NCBI GenBank assembly: GCA_024642465.1
Contig: JAHEBA010000005.1
Location: 1 to 64,000 of the forward strand
Reading direction: 5' to 3'
Length of the DNA: 64,000 bases
Origin: Alphaproteobacteria bacterium
GTDB taxonomy: Bacteria > Pseudomonadota > Alphaproteobacteria > Rhizobiales > Aestuariivirgaceae
A program made the translations under genes and the position numbers. A model generated the notes under the pieces. The model was not told the origin of the DNA. It was given only the letters and a program-made list of their open reading frames with translations, and made no database searches. Shown one piece after another: positions 9,447 to 19,972 of this stretch (position 1 is its first letter; every line of letters starts with the position of its first letter).

Positions 9447-10229
9447 ATGCGCAAGTCCTTCACCGCCAGCATCCTCGCCATGGCGATGACCGCCTCCACC
9501 ATCGCCATGCCTCTGAGCGCGACCGCAGCCGAGGACCAGTTCACTGCCGCCCAGAAGAACGAGCTGCACAACATCATCCGCGAGTACCTGCTGGAAAATC
9601 CGCAGATCCTCAACGAAATGATCGAAAAGCTGCAGATGGCCGAGCGCCAGCAGCAGGAACAACAGGCCAAGCAGGTCATCGCCAGCAATGCACACAAGAT
9701 CTTCCGCAACCCGAACGACATCGTCGTCGGCAATCCGGATGGCAACGTCACCCTGGTCGAGTTCTTCGACTACAATTGCGGCTACTGCAAACGGTCGATG
9801 GCCGACGTTCTGCGCCTGACCGAGGAAGACAAGGACGTGCGCGTGGTGATGAAGGAATTTCCGATCCTGTCCGAGGGATCGGTGATCGCGGCGCACGCGG
9901 CGCTGGCGGCGCGCAACCAGGACAAGTACTGGGAACTGCATCTGGCCCTGATGGGCGCACAGGGCGGCGTCGACAGCCTTGAGAAGGTGCTTGAAATAGC
10001 CGGCAAGACCGGGCTCGACGTCGACAAGCTGAAGGCCGACATGGAAGCTGCCCGTGCCGAGCATGACAAGATCATCGACGAGACCCGCAATCTCGCCCAG
10101 GAACTCGGCATCAACGGCACGCCTGCGTTCATCATCGACGGCACGCTGGTACCAGGTGCAGCGCCCTATGACCAGCTGGTTGCCAGCGTGAAGGGCGTTC
10201 GCGAGTCGGGCGGCTGCAAGTACTGCTGA
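9447..10229 (+). CDS. DsbA-family thiol:disulfide oxidoreductase (Com1/ScsC-like)
   Basis: Periplasmic thioredoxin-fold protein of 260 residues. The start at 9447 places a signal peptide (RKSFTASILAMAMTAS to ATAAEDQ) at the N-terminus; CTGGAGCA is its likely ribosome site. A helical N-terminal region (residues 30-85, Gln/Glu-rich, possibly for oligomerisation) precedes the fold. The active site is NCGYCKRSM near residue 110 and the cis-Pro loop is GTPAFIIDG. The adjacent periplasmic protease suggests both serve envelope protein folding. It could be an oxidase or an isomerase; the sequence does not decide. Confidence 0.88.
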   Translation: MRKSFTASILAMAMTASTIAMPLSATAAEDQFTAAQKNELHNIIREYLLENPQILNEMIEKLQMAERQQQEQQAKQVIASNAHKIFRNPNDIVVGNPDGNVTLVEFFDYNCGYCKRSMADVLRLTEEDKDVRVVMKEFPILSEGSVIAAHAALAARNQDKYWELHLALMGAQGGVDSLEKVLEIAGKTGLDVDKLKADMEAARAEHDKIIDETRNLAQELGINGTPAFIIDGTLVPGAAPYDQLVASVKGVRESGGCKYC

Positions 10230-10235
10230 GTTCGG

Positions 10236-10258
10236 GCGCGCCTTGCAGGGCGGCTTTT
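10236..10258 (+). terminator. Possible weak terminator after the DsbA-type gene
   Basis: A short G+C hairpin (CGCC/GGCG arms with a six-base loop) is followed by CTTTT, seven bases after the stop codon. The stem is only about four pairs, so this is a weak call. Confidence 0.35.
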
Positions 10259-10381
10259 CATCCACAGGCCGGCTGGCGGTAACGCTTGGCCGCGTCAAGG
10301 TTTTGTGGCAATAACGGCCAAATTCAGCGGTGCGCATCCTGCTGCGGCACGCGCGCCATCCGTTTCGAGGAGTTCCCGTCT

Positions 10382-10846
10382 TTGGCTCACAAGGTTCTGA
10401 TACTCAACGGACCGAACCTGAACATGCTGGGCACGCGTGAACCGGCCATCTATGGCGCGACCACGCTGGGCGACATAGAGGCCAACTGCAAGGCGCACGC
10501 CAAGGGGCTCGGGCTGACGGTGGATTTCCGCCAGTCCAATCACGAGGGCAAACTGGTGGACTGGATCCAGCAGGCGCGCGGCAAGGCGAACTGCATCATC
10601 ATCAATCCGGCTGCCTACACGCATACCTCGGTGGCCATTCTCGATGCGCTGAAGATGACGGACCTGCCGATCATCGAGCTGCACATGTCGAACGTGCATG
10701 CGCGCGAACCGTTCCGGTACCACAGCTACGTATCGCCGGTGGCGACCGGTGTGTTGTGCGGCTTCGGCGCTGACGGATACATCATGGCGCTCGATGCAGC
10801 CGCCCGGTTGATCGCGGCACAGACAAGCAAACAGAACAAGAAATAG
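10382..10846 (+). CDS. aroQ: 3-dehydroquinate dehydratase, type II
   Basis: Shikimate-pathway enzyme that dehydrates 3-dehydroquinate to 3-dehydroshikimate. The 154-residue length is typical for the dodecameric type II family. Signature pieces are [19 protein letters not shown] (catalytic Arg and Tyr loop), [13 protein letters not shown] and [17 protein letters not shown] (catalytic His). The start is taken as TTG at 10382 after CGAGGAG, since homologues begin immediately before the first beta strand; the longer reading from 10286 adds an unconserved Cys-rich stretch. It sits just before accB and accC, an order common in alphaproteobacteria. Confidence 0.93.
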   Translation: MAHKVLILNGPNLNMLGTREPAIYGATTLGDIEANCKAHAKGLGLTVDFRQSNHEGKLVDWIQQARGKANCIIINPAAYTHTSVAILDALKMTDLPIIELHMSNVHAREPFRYHSYVSPVATGVLCGFGADGYIMALDAAARLIAAQTSKQNKK

Positions 10847-10871
10847 AACGAGCAACGGACCGGAAGCAGAC

Positions 10872-11342
10872 ATGGGCAAGGACTCAAAGACGTTCGACCA
10901 CGAACAGATCCGCATCCTGGCAGAGATCCTGGCCGACACCGGGCTGACCGAGATCGAGGTCGAGCAGGACGGGCTGAAGATCCGCGTGGCGAGAGAGGTC
11001 ACCGTATCCTATGCCCCTGCCCCGCAACACATAGTGGCAAGCCCGGCGCCGGCCGCCGCTGCGCCTGCACCGGAGGCCCCGGCTGCCGCTGCGCCAGCCG
11101 GCAACGCCGCGGGAACCGTCAAGTCGCCGATGGTGGGCACCGCCTACTTCTCGCCCTCGCCGGGTTCGGCGCCGTTCGTGCAGTTAGGCTCGCAGGTTAA
11201 AGCCGGCCAGACCATCATGATCATCGAGGCAATGAAGACCATGAACCAGATCCCCGCGCCACACGCCGGCACGGTCAAGCAGATCCTGGTCAGCAACGGC
11301 GAACCGGTCGAGTTCGACCAACCGCTGATGATCATCGAATAG
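10872..11342 (+). CDS. accB: Biotin carboxyl carrier protein of acetyl-CoA carboxylase
   Basis: Carrier subunit of acetyl-CoA carboxylase, the first committed enzyme of fatty-acid synthesis. The 156 residues divide into an N-terminal domain, an Ala/Pro-rich linker (about residues 50-80) and a biotinyl domain. The lysine to be biotinylated is in IEAMKTMNQI, and the thumb loop is SPGSAPFVQLG. It is followed 19 nt later by accC, and the two are surely co-transcribed. Confidence 0.96.
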   Translation: MGKDSKTFDHEQIRILAEILADTGLTEIEVEQDGLKIRVAREVTVSYAPAPQHIVASPAPAAAAPAPEAPAAAAPAGNAAGTVKSPMVGTAYFSPSPGSAPFVQLGSQVKAGQTIMIIEAMKTMNQIPAPHAGTVKQILVSNGEPVEFDQPLMIIE

Positions 11343-11361
11343 CGGGCGGGCCACACACCAC

Positions 11362-12711
<1,350 letters not shown>

Positions 12712-12774
12712 CATTCGCGTGAGCAAGACTGGGAAGCGGCAACCGGCATACCCATATAACCGTTGCTGATGAGT

Positions 12775-12797
12775 GCCGCCGCAGGGGCGGCGCCTTT
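12775..12797 (+). terminator. Possible terminator after accC
   Basis: GCCGCC (12775-12780) pairs with GGCGGC (12786-12791) around a five-base loop and is followed by GCCTTT. The T-run is short, so termination would be inefficient or Rho-assisted. Confidence 0.4.
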
Positions 12798-12821
12798 GGA
12801 TTTCCAGGGGAACCAGCCTGC

Positions 12822-14132
12822 ATGACACCGGCGTATCTAGATCCGGCCCCGCGCCAGTATCCAACTTTCGTGCATCTGCTTGCGCGTTCGGCCCGCGGAT
12901 TGCCGTCTGCTGGCGAAACCCGCTCCTTCAAGGACGTGGAGGATTGGCTGCTGGGAGACGCCATCAACGAGGAGTCGATGCTGTCGCTGGCGGAGTCGCT
13001 GGCCTGGCGCATGGTCGCGGCAGGCTTGCCGGTGGACCGCGCCACGATCCACGCCGGAACACTGCATCCCCAGCTTAGCGGCTTTGCGTGGGGCTGGCAG
13101 AAGTCGGATGGCTTGTGCGACGAAATCGTGGTCAAGGCCATGAACACCCAGACCGACGCCTATCTCAAAAGTCCGCTTCGTACCCCAATCGAGGAAGGCA
13201 AGCCTCTTGTTCTCGATGCCCGGGTTCCAGGCATCAAGGAACAATTCCCGATCCTTGCCGAACTGGCCGAGCAAGGAATCGTGCACTATGCGGCGCTGCC
13301 CATGCCGAAGCGGATCGGCGCCAACCGCTATGACGTTGCCACCATCGCCACCAGCAACCCGGATGGTTTCACGCCTGAACAGCAGGACCAGCTTGACCGC
13401 ATCCTGAAGTACCTGTCGCTGCACGTGCACCGGCACGTGGCGCGGCGTATCGCTGAAAACGTGCTCAACGTGTATCTCGGCCACAATGCCGGCCGGCAGG
13501 TGCTGGAAGGCAGCATCGCGCGCGGCGCCGGCCAGCCCATCAACGCGGTGATCTGGTTCGCCGACATGCGCGGCTTCAGCCACCTGTCGGAGACGTTTCC
13601 GGCACCGGACGTCAACCTGCTGCTCAACGGCTTTCTGGATCAGCTTGTCAGCGCAGTGACGGCGCACGGCGGCGATGTGCTGAAGTTCATGGGCGACGGC
13701 ATACTGGCGGTGTTTCCGTTCACTGATGAGGCAGGCGAGCGGACGGCCTCGAACGATGCCATGGCGGCTGCAGACATGGCGCTTCGCAATCTCGAGGCGT
13801 TCAACACCAATCCGCCACCGGACGTTGCCGCCATCAAGGGTCGCCAGCCGCTGCGCTGCGGCATCGCCATGCATACCGGAGAGGTCTTCTTCGGCAATGT
13901 GGGTGGTCAGGACAGGCTCGACTTCACGGTCGTCGGCAGCGCCGTCAACGAAGCGTCACGGCTTGAACAGCTGACCAAGCGGCTGATGCGGCCAGTGCTG
14001 GTTTCCGAACAGGTGGCGCGGCTGCTCGATGCCAGCATGGATGATTGCGGCGAACACGAGCTAAAAGGCTTCTCAAGGCCGGTAAGGGTGTTTGCACCCA
14101 GACACTGGAAGTCCAGCGCAATACTCTTATAA
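12822..14132 (+). CDS. Class III adenylate/guanylate cyclase
   Basis: Soluble nucleotide cyclase of 436 residues. The N-terminal half (about 1-225) is a sensory region with no clear transmembrane segment. The C-terminal catalytic domain begins near residue 240: IWFADMRGFSHLSE and KFMGDGILAVF supply the two metal-binding Asp, and LDFTVVGSAVNEASRLE carries the purine/transition-state part. Lys before FMGDG and Asp before FTVVG fit ATP specificity, so cAMP is the probable product. This is relevant because Crp/Fnr-like sites occur elsewhere in the window, but no link can be shown. Confidence 0.88.
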   Translation: MTPAYLDPAPRQYPTFVHLLARSARGLPSAGETRSFKDVEDWLLGDAINEESMLSLAESLAWRMVAAGLPVDRATIHAGTLHPQLSGFAWGWQKSDGLCDEIVVKAMNTQTDAYLKSPLRTPIEEGKPLVLDARVPGIKEQFPILAELAEQGIVHYAALPMPKRIGANRYDVATIATSNPDGFTPEQQDQLDRILKYLSLHVHRHVARRIAENVLNVYLGHNAGRQVLEGSIARGAGQPINAVIWFADMRGFSHLSETFPAPDVNLLLNGFLDQLVSAVTAHGGDVLKFMGDGILAVFPFTDEAGERTASNDAMAAADMALRNLEAFNTNPPPDVAAIKGRQPLRCGIAMHTGEVFFGNVGGQDRLDFTVVGSAVNEASRLEQLTKRLMRPVLVSEQVARLLDASMDDCGEHELKGFSRPVRVFAPRHWKSSAILL

Positions 14133-14199
14133 TGACCGGACATGCCGGAAGGGCCGGGCCGGCAAACCATTAACTCTGTTCATCCAGGAGATGGCCCGC

Positions 14200-14949
14200 A
14201 TGCGTTCCGCAACGGCTTCATTGATTGTCTTTCTTGCTCTTTGCGCCCTCGCAGTCCCGGCATCGGCAGACTGCAAGGACCCGGTGAAGCCGGGTGTCGA
14301 CTGGAGCAACTGCAGCAAGAAGCTGCTGATGCTGCCTGGCGTCGATCTCGAGAAGGCGATCCTGGCTTATGCGAACCTGACCAGCACCGACTTTGAAGGC
14401 GCGAAAATGATGTTCGCAAACTTTGATCGAGCCGACATCAGCTACGCCTCGTTCCAGAATGCCGACCTGACCTCCGCCTCGCTGCAGAAGACGCTTGGCA
14501 ACCGGACCAACTTCTCCGGCGCCCGGTTGGACAAGGCAAACCTCGACGCCATTGAACTGTTCCGCGGCGACTTCACCGAAGCGAACCTCATCGAAACAAA
14601 CCTGTCGCGGGCCAGCATGCCGCGTGCGGTGTTCGCCAAGGCCAACATGAAGGGCGCGAGCCTGATCAAGTCGGACATGATCCGCAGCAGCTTCCAGGGC
14701 GCTGACCTGTCGAACGCCACGCTGACCTTCGCCATCCTTGCCCGCTCGGAATTTGCCGGGGCAAAGCTTGACGGCTCCGACTGGTCACACACCTACCTGT
14801 ACCGCGCGCGCCTGCAGGGCGTGGACCTTTCCGGCGTCACCGGTCTGACCAGCGAGCAAATAGCGCTGGCGTGCGGCAATGATGAAACAAAACTTCCGCC
14901 GGGCGTGGAAAAGCCCGAACGCTGGCCCTGCAATCCGCAGGAAGATTGA
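14200..14949 (+). CDS. Secreted pentapeptide-repeat protein
   Basis: Protein of 249 residues with a signal peptide (ATASLIVFLALCALAVPASAD) and then many A(N/D)LXX-type pentapeptide repeats from about residue 45 to 230 (ANLTSTDF, ADLTSASL, ANLIETNL, ADLSNATL). These repeats fold as a right-handed quadrilateral beta-helix. The exported location suggests an envelope structural or binding role rather than gyrase protection. AGGAG at 14186-14190 is best spaced for ATG 14200; ATG 14191 is too close to it. The specific function is unknown. Confidence 0.82.
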   Translation: MRSATASLIVFLALCALAVPASADCKDPVKPGVDWSNCSKKLLMLPGVDLEKAILAYANLTSTDFEGAKMMFANFDRADISYASFQNADLTSASLQKTLGNRTNFSGARLDKANLDAIELFRGDFTEANLIETNLSRASMPRAVFAKANMKGASLIKSDMIRSSFQGADLSNATLTFAILARSEFAGAKLDGSDWSHTYLYRARLQGVDLSGVTGLTSEQIALACGNDETKLPPGVEKPERWPCNPQED

Positions 14950-15032
14950 CCGCTGGCGGGTTGCCGCCTGCTCAACCTGTTGCACGCAGCGCTTGCTGAA
15001 TCCCGCTTGCCACCGGTATTCATGTCAGTGCC

Positions 15033-15710
15033 ATGTCATCCATCACGCCACAGCTTCTGTTGAGAGCCTACACGGCCGGCATCTTTCCGATGGCCGAGAG
15101 CGCGCAGGACAATGCGCTGTACTGGGTTGAGCCCGAGATTCGCGGGATCATTCCGCTGGAGAGCTTTCACGTGCCGCGCAGGCTTGCGCGCCAGATCCGG
15201 CAGCGCACGTTCCAGGTCACCGTGGACCAGTCGTTCGACGAGGTTATCGCGGGCTGCGCGGGCGCCCCGGTCAGCGCCGGCGCCGATGCAGTGATCGAGC
15301 GGCCCTCGACCTGGATCAACGCCCGCATCGCTGCACTCTACTCGCAACTCCACAAGATGGGGTGCTGCCATTCCATCGAGGTGCGCCGTCACGACGGCTC
15401 GCTGGCAGGCGGCCTCTATGGCGTCCGGATCGGGGCAGCGTTCTTCGGCGAGAGCATGTTTTCCGCCGAAACAGGTGCATCGAAGGTTGCACTGGTGCAT
15501 CTGGTGGCGAGGCTTCGCGCCGGCGGCTTCAGGCTGCTGGACACCCAGTTCGTTACCGATCACCTGATGCGGTTCGGCTGCATCGAGGTGGCGAAGGAAG
15601 CCTACAGGCAACTGCTCGACGAGGCGTTGCTGCAAGATGCCGACTTCTCGGCCTTCACCGGCGACGACGATCCTGAAGCGGTACTAAGCGCCGCTGTCAC
15701 CGGCGCCTGA
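15033..15710 (+). CDS. aat: Leucyl/phenylalanyl-tRNA--protein transferase
   Basis: Cytoplasmic N-end-rule enzyme that adds Leu or Phe to proteins with N-terminal Arg or Lys, marking them for ClpAP. The 225 residues carry the typical [16 protein letters not shown] start, [20 protein letters not shown], the central [18 protein letters not shown] and FFGESMFS motifs, and [19 protein letters not shown]. The family assignment is secure. The Shine-Dalgarno is weak. Confidence 0.95.
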   Translation: MSSITPQLLLRAYTAGIFPMAESAQDNALYWVEPEIRGIIPLESFHVPRRLARQIRQRTFQVTVDQSFDEVIAGCAGAPVSAGADAVIERPSTWINARIAALYSQLHKMGCCHSIEVRRHDGSLAGGLYGVRIGAAFFGESMFSAETGASKVALVHLVARLRAGGFRLLDTQFVTDHLMRFGCIEVAKEAYRQLLDEALLQDADFSAFTGDDDPEAVLSAAVTGA

Positions 15711-15794
15711 GTGCGGCAAGCCCATTGGCGGCAACGCTTGGTTGACGTAACCTTCTGATTCCGGGCAGGCGCCCGGTAAGCGAGGCCGTATCCA

Positions 15795-16247
15795 ATGAAA
15801 TCCGCGATAACAAGCATCATGACTGCCCTGACCTTGCTGTTCGCGGCTGCGCCGGCTCACGCGGCTGAACTGAATGTCAACATCACCGGCGTGCGCAATG
15901 CTAATGGCACCATTATCGTCTGTTTGTGGACCAGCGGCTGGGGCTTTCCGGATTGCGACCACACGCGCGACAACGTGGTGATCCTGCGGCAACCGGCACA
16001 GCCCGGCACGATGACATTCGTGTTCCCGGGCATCGCCCCCGGGCGGTATGCGATTTCCGCGGCTCATGACCAGAACAACGACGGCAAGCTGGAACGTCAC
16101 AAGTTCCTGAAGTATCCACTGGAAGGTGCGGGTGTATCGAACTACCTGCAGCCGCCGCGGTTCGCGCCGTTCCACCATGAAGCGCTGTTCGACGTGAGCG
16201 ACCCCAGCGTCAGCATTGCGGTGCCGATGCACTATCCGCCGGAGTAA
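15795..16247 (+). CDS. Secreted DUF2141-family protein
   Basis: Small exported protein (150 residues) with a signal peptide ending near AHAAEL. The mature part is beta-rich and matches DUF2141: an N-terminal strand VNITGVRNANGTIIVCLW, FVFPGIAPGRYAISAAHDQNNDGKLER in the middle, then YLQPPRFAPFHHEALF. The DQNNDGK segment resembles an acidic loop. The function of DUF2141 proteins is not established. It stands alone, preceded by GAGG. Confidence 0.8.
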   Translation: MKSAITSIMTALTLLFAAAPAHAAELNVNITGVRNANGTIIVCLWTSGWGFPDCDHTRDNVVILRQPAQPGTMTFVFPGIAPGRYAISAAHDQNNDGKLERHKFLKYPLEGAGVSNYLQPPRFAPFHHEALFDVSDPSVSIAVPMHYPPE

Positions 16248-16260
16248 CGCCGGCTACTGG

Positions 16261-16650
16261 CTAGCTGTCGAGTTGACCCGGGCAGCCGGCTGCAGACCAG
16301 CGCTTGTTGATGTCGTAGATGGCTTGCGAGGCGGTGTTCATCTCGGCCGCAAACTTCTTGCACTTGGCATTGCCTGCGCAATAGTCGAGCATCTGATTGT
16401 AGGTAGACTGCATTGCCTCAAGTGTCGGATGCTTGCTGCCCTTGTGCTCGCGCTTGAGCGTGGCGTGGTACCAGTTTGACCAGTGGAATTCCTTCTTCGC
16501 CAGCCGGAGAATGCGCGGGCGCAGCTTCTTGGTGAACTCGCTGCGCAACGTGTCACATGCGCCTGCAGCCGGGGCCTCGGCTGGGCTGCCAGTCAGCACG
16601 GCAACCGCCACAAGACCAGCCGCCACAGGGTAGATGTATCTGAATTTCAT
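16261..16650 (-). CDS. Hypothetical secreted cysteine-containing protein
   Basis: A 129-residue protein with an N-terminal signal peptide (KFRYIYPVAAGLVAVAVLTG). The mature part is helical and basic with four cysteines (ACDTL, DYCAGNAKCKK, AAGCPG), enough for two disulfides in the periplasm. I do not recognise a family. It faces the DUF2141 gene tail to tail with a 13-nt gap. Confidence 0.6.
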   Translation of the reverse strand: MKFRYIYPVAAGLVAVAVLTGSPAEAPAAGACDTLRSEFTKKLRPRILRLAKKEFHWSNWYHATLKREHKGSKHPTLEAMQSTYNQMLDYCAGNAKCKKFAAEMNTASQAIYDINKRWSAAGCPGQLDS

Positions 16651-16778
16651 GCTCTTCGCCAGATTGTGCAGGAACCCCTCCCCACCCTGACTACATGAAT
16701 GGACTTCGTGGCGAAACTGCGATCTGCCGGGAATCTACAGAAAACGGATCAATCTGCCGGTTGAGGCTGCACGGTGCC

Positions 16779-17231
16779 CTAATCGTCCTGCGACGACTTT
16801 GGCGCAGAGACGGCGGGCGCTTCCTCGCGTTCGGGCACCGCCGGCCGGTTCGGATCGAGACAACCGATCAGCCACACGTCATAGACCGGATGCTCGACGG
16901 CGTTGAGGCCAGGGCTTTCCGCCAGCATCCAGCCGGAGAAAATGCGCCGTGTACCGCCATTGATCAGGTTCTCGTCAACCTGCACGAACGAGGTGGTCTT
17001 CGGTTCCTCGGTCGGGGGCCTGGAGTTGCAGACGCGCGGATAGACGTTGAGCGCGCCGAAACGGCGCACCTCGTTGACCGGGATCTCGAACGTGGTAATG
17101 CGGCCGGTGATCTTGTCGAGACCGGCAAATACCGCAATCGGGTTCTCGATGGCTTGCGCAGCGGCAGGCATCATGCCGGCGCCAAGGCACGCCAGCACTG
17201 CCGCTGCCGCTGTTGCAGTCCGCCTGCTCAT
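16779..17231 (-). CDS. DUF2155-domain secreted protein
   Basis: A 150-residue protein, exported by a signal peptide beginning SRRTATAAAAVLACLG. The conserved DUF2155 core is visible as AVFAGLDKITGRITTFEIPV, FGALNVYPRVCNSRPP and RRIFSGWMLAESPGLNAVEHPVYDVW. The start at 17231 overlaps the stop of the upstream methyltransferase gene by 4 nt (ATGA). DUF2155 genes are commonly near the NDUFA12 and aat genes in Rhizobiales; function unknown. Confidence 0.82.
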   Translation of the reverse strand: MSRRTATAAAAVLACLGAGMMPAAAQAIENPIAVFAGLDKITGRITTFEIPVNEVRRFGALNVYPRVCNSRPPTEEPKTTSFVQVDENLINGGTRRIFSGWMLAESPGLNAVEHPVYDVWLIGCLDPNRPAVPEREEAPAVSAPKSSQDD

Positions 17232-18004
17232 GCCGGCTTCACCGCTTCGACCCGCAAGCGCACATAATCCGCCGTCCAGTTGCCGCGCGCATCGCACAGG
17301 CAAGGCCTGAGCAGGTCCTCGACCTCCTGGAGCACGTTCTCCATGTCATCGCCGAACTGCTCGAAGAACGGCTTGCGGAACACCTTGAGCCAGACCTTCA
17401 TGCCGGTCTTGAGCGGCGTCGGCCGCGGGAACAGGCCGATCCGCTTCACCCCGAAACCAGGGGCCGCCAGCATGTCCGCAAAGACTTCCGGCGAGGGGAA
17501 GAACCACGGCCCGGCCAGCGTCTCGTCGCCGCCGCGCATCATGCCCACTGCACGCATTGCCGTAACGATGGCCGCCACATTGCCGTGACCGCCAAACTCG
17601 GCCACGAAGCGGCCACCGGGCTTCAATGCCCGCCAGACGCCGTCGATCACCTTTTCGGGCTGGTTCATCCAGTGCAGGGCCGCGTTGGAAAACACCGCGT
17701 CGAACTCGTTGTCGAAGCTGAGTTCATGACCATCGCCCTCTTCCACATCGAGACTGAGCGCGACAGCGGCAGCCAGCAGGTCAGGGCTCTTGTCGACGCC
17801 CTTCACGATGGCGCCCGCATCGGCAATCTTGCGGGTCAGCGCGCCATCGCCGCAACCGAGATCAAGAATGCGCTCACCCGGCTTGACAGCGAGCCAGTCC
17901 ACCACGGCACCGGCCAGGTCGGCCACGAAACGGGCATGGGTCGAATAGCTGTCAGCCGACCAGGTCTGACGAGACTGGGGAGCAGTATCGGTGGCTGTGG
18001 TCAC
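17228..18004 (-). CDS. Class I SAM-dependent methyltransferase
   Basis: Rossmann-fold methyltransferase of 258 residues. Motif I is RILDLGCGDGALTRK (SAM glycine loop), followed by the acidic residue in GVDKSPDLL and the motif IV region FDAVFSNAALHWM. The pattern is close to trans-aconitate methyltransferase and related small-molecule methyltransferases, but the acceptor cannot be told. It overlaps mlaD upstream (4 nt) and the DUF2155 gene downstream (4 nt), so the three form a tight operon. Confidence 0.83.
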   Translation of the reverse strand: MTTATDTAPQSRQTWSADSYSTHARFVADLAGAVVDWLAVKPGERILDLGCGDGALTRKIADAGAIVKGVDKSPDLLAAAVALSLDVEEGDGHELSFDNEFDAVFSNAALHWMNQPEKVIDGVWRALKPGGRFVAEFGGHGNVAAIVTAMRAVGMMRGGDETLAGPWFFPSPEVFADMLAAPGFGVKRIGLFPRPTPLKTGMKVWLKVFRKPFFEQFGDDMENVLQEVEDLLRPCLCDARGNWTADYVRLRVEAVKPA

Positions 18005-18534
18005 TGGGCCGAAGTGCCTTCTGCCGGCGGCTCTTCCTGCTGGGCGCCGCTGCCCGCATCGCCACCATCGGAGGAGCCGTTCTCGGACTTCTTGTTGCTG
18101 CCAAGAACGAACTGCGACACCAGTCCGAAAATGTCGATCGGGTCCTGGGTAAATGCGATCTCGCCACCGGGCTCGATCATGGTCTCGCTGCCGCCGGGAG
18201 AAAGTTCGACGAAATTGCCGCCCAGAAGGCTTTCCGAGCCGATCTTCGCCGTCGTGTCGTCCGGCAGCTTTACCGTCGAGTCCACGTCCATGACGATATT
18301 GGCGCGATAGGTTTCGCGGTCCAGGGTCTGGCCGACGACGGAGCCAATCTTGATGCCTGCCATGCGCACGTCGGTGCCGACGCTGATGCCCTTGACTGAA
18401 CCGAACGTTGCATTGACCTGATAGCCGGAAGCCGGGCCGCCAAGGCCGCCCAACGAATACATGAAGATGAAAAAGCCCGTGGCGATGGCAATAACGAAGG
18501 CGCCGACTGCGGCCTCGACCATTGAATTGTTCAT
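18001..18534 (-). CDS. mlaD: MlaD-type MCE-domain lipid transport protein
   Basis: Inner-membrane-anchored MCE protein of the Mla pathway, which moves phospholipids between the inner and outer membranes. It has one N-terminal transmembrane helix (AAVGAFVIAIATGFFIFMYS), then the MCE domain (YQVNATFGSVKGISVGTDVR, GIKIGSVVGQTLD, AKIGSESLLGGNFVEL) and a polar Gln/Glu-rich tail. The 177-residue length is normal. Its ATPase partner is probably the MlaF-like gene on the other strand at 19184; no MlaE permease gene is in the window. Confidence 0.88.
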   Translation of the reverse strand: MNNSMVEAAVGAFVIAIATGFFIFMYSLGGLGGPASGYQVNATFGSVKGISVGTDVRMAGIKIGSVVGQTLDRETYRANIVMDVDSTVKLPDDTTAKIGSESLLGGNFVELSPGGSETMIEPGGEIAFTQDPIDIFGLVSQFVLGSNKKSENGSSDGGDAGSGAQQEEPPAEGTSAQ

Positions 18535-18602
18535 CGTCAGCTTCTCCCCTCAGTGTCTCACAGGATGACGCATGTTGCCATTCATGGTGCTCTCCGGTCA
18601 GG

Positions 18603-19004
18603 CTATTCCGGCTGCCAGGCTTCGTAATCGGGTTTTGCCGCCTGCTTGGGCGTCGGGCCCAGGATACTGCCTGCCGGGCGGTAGGCCGCGGCCGAACCGG
18701 TCAGGTTCGGCTGATGCGGCTTCTGCCACTCGCGCGCATTGTATTTCACCTCGGTGGGCGGCGTGTCGGTGCGGTGATGCATCCAGCCATGCCAGCCGGG
18801 CGGAATCATCGAGGCTTCAGCGTAGCCGGAATAGACGACCCAGCGCCGCTCCGGAATCGAGTCAGGCAGCTTCGACGGAGCGCGGTAGTACTTGTTGCCC
18901 ATCTGGTCTTCGCCGACGAACTCGCCGTGGCGCGCGGTAAACCACCGCGTTCCCATGGTCTGTCCGTTCCACCAGGTAAACAGTTGCAGCAAGAGGTTCT
19001 TCAT
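18603..19004 (-). CDS. NDUFA12-family NADH:ubiquinone oxidoreductase accessory subunit
   Basis: A 133-residue homologue of mitochondrial NDUFA12 (B17.2), an accessory complex I subunit kept in alphaproteobacteria. Matching stretches are LFTWWNGQTMGTRWFT, GEFVGEDQMGNKYYR, ERRWVVYSGYAEAS and PPGWHGWMHHRTD. It supports the alphaproteobacterial assignment. It starts the minus-strand cluster NDUFA12, mlaD, methyltransferase, DUF2155. Confidence 0.93.
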   Translation of the reverse strand: MKNLLLQLFTWWNGQTMGTRWFTARHGEFVGEDQMGNKYYRAPSKLPDSIPERRWVVYSGYAEASMIPPGWHGWMHHRTDTPPTEVKYNAREWQKPHQPNLTGSAAAYRPAGSILGPTPKQAAKPDYEAWQPE

Positions 19005-19183
19005 GGATGCTTCAGCTTAGGCTTTGCGCGGGACGCTGGCGGCCCGCAACGGGATTCCCGGATTGCGGCTGTTCTTATGGCCCAACCGGGCGGGACAAGT
19101 CCAGTGGCTTTCGGGCCTCTTGCACACGCGATTGTTGCGAAGTTACAACAGGGCTCCCGCCTGCAACTCCCGGAAGCCTCGAC

Positions 19184-19972
19184 ATGATCAGCAACGCACC
19201 GGCCATAAAGCTCCGCCTCGACGGCGTCGGCAAGCGGTTTGGCCGAACGCAGGTGCTGCACGACATCGCGCTTGCGGTGCCCGCCGGCGCCAAGACCGTG
19301 CTGATCGGACCGGCCGCGTCCGGCAAGACGGTGCTGATGAAGTGCATTGCCGGGATCCATGAACCGGAGACGGGCAGCATCACGCTCGACGGCCAACAGC
19401 TAACCGGCATCAGCGTGCGCGAACGCAATGAGCGGCTGCACTCAACGGGCGTCCTGTTCCAGCAGGGCGGACTGTTCGACAGCCTCACTGTGTGGGAGAA
19501 CATCTGCTTCCGGCTGATCAACAACGAGGGCATGAGCCGCAAGGATGCCCGCGAGCTTGCCATCCAGACGCTGGCGCAGGTCAACCTGCCCGCCGCCAAT
19601 GCCGACCTGCTGCCGTCGGAACTGTCGGGCGGCATGCAGAAACGCGTCGGCCTTGCCCGGGTGTTTGCAGGCTCGCCGTCGCTGATGCTGCTGGACGAAC
19701 CGACTGCAGGCCTCGACCCGATCACCACCAAGGCGATCTACCGGGTGCTTGACCGGATGATAGACCAGACCCACGCCACGGTGTTCGCCATTACCTCGGA
19801 CATGGACGCCGCCCGGCACGAGTATGACTACATGATCATGCTGCACGAAGGCCGCGTGGTCTGGCACGGCCGCACGTCCGAGATCGACGCCTCCGGCAAT
19901 CCGTATGTGCTGCAACTGGTCAATGGCCGCGCCGAGGGTCCGATCAAGATGCGGCTGAAGGCTCGGGTGTGA
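19184..19972 (+). CDS. mlaF: ABC transporter ATPase, MlaF-like
   Basis: Cytoplasmic ATPase of 262 residues, probably energising Mla-type lipid transport. Walker A is GPAASGKTV, the signature is LSGGMQKRVGLARVF, Walker B is LMLLDEPTAGLDP, and the switch region is FAITSDMDAAR, an MlaF-like D-loop/H-loop variant in which the usual switch His is not obvious. The start is ATG 19184; the upstream in-frame codons are not family-like. It is divergent from the NDUFA12/mlaD cluster with a 179-bp gap, and mlaE is absent nearby. Confidence 0.83.
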   Translation: MISNAPAIKLRLDGVGKRFGRTQVLHDIALAVPAGAKTVLIGPAASGKTVLMKCIAGIHEPETGSITLDGQQLTGISVRERNERLHSTGVLFQQGGLFDSLTVWENICFRLINNEGMSRKDARELAIQTLAQVNLPAANADLLPSELSGGMQKRVGLARVFAGSPSLMLLDEPTAGLDPITTKAIYRVLDRMIDQTHATVFAITSDMDAARHEYDYMIMLHEGRVVWHGRTSEIDASGNPYVLQLVNGRAEGPIKMRLKARV

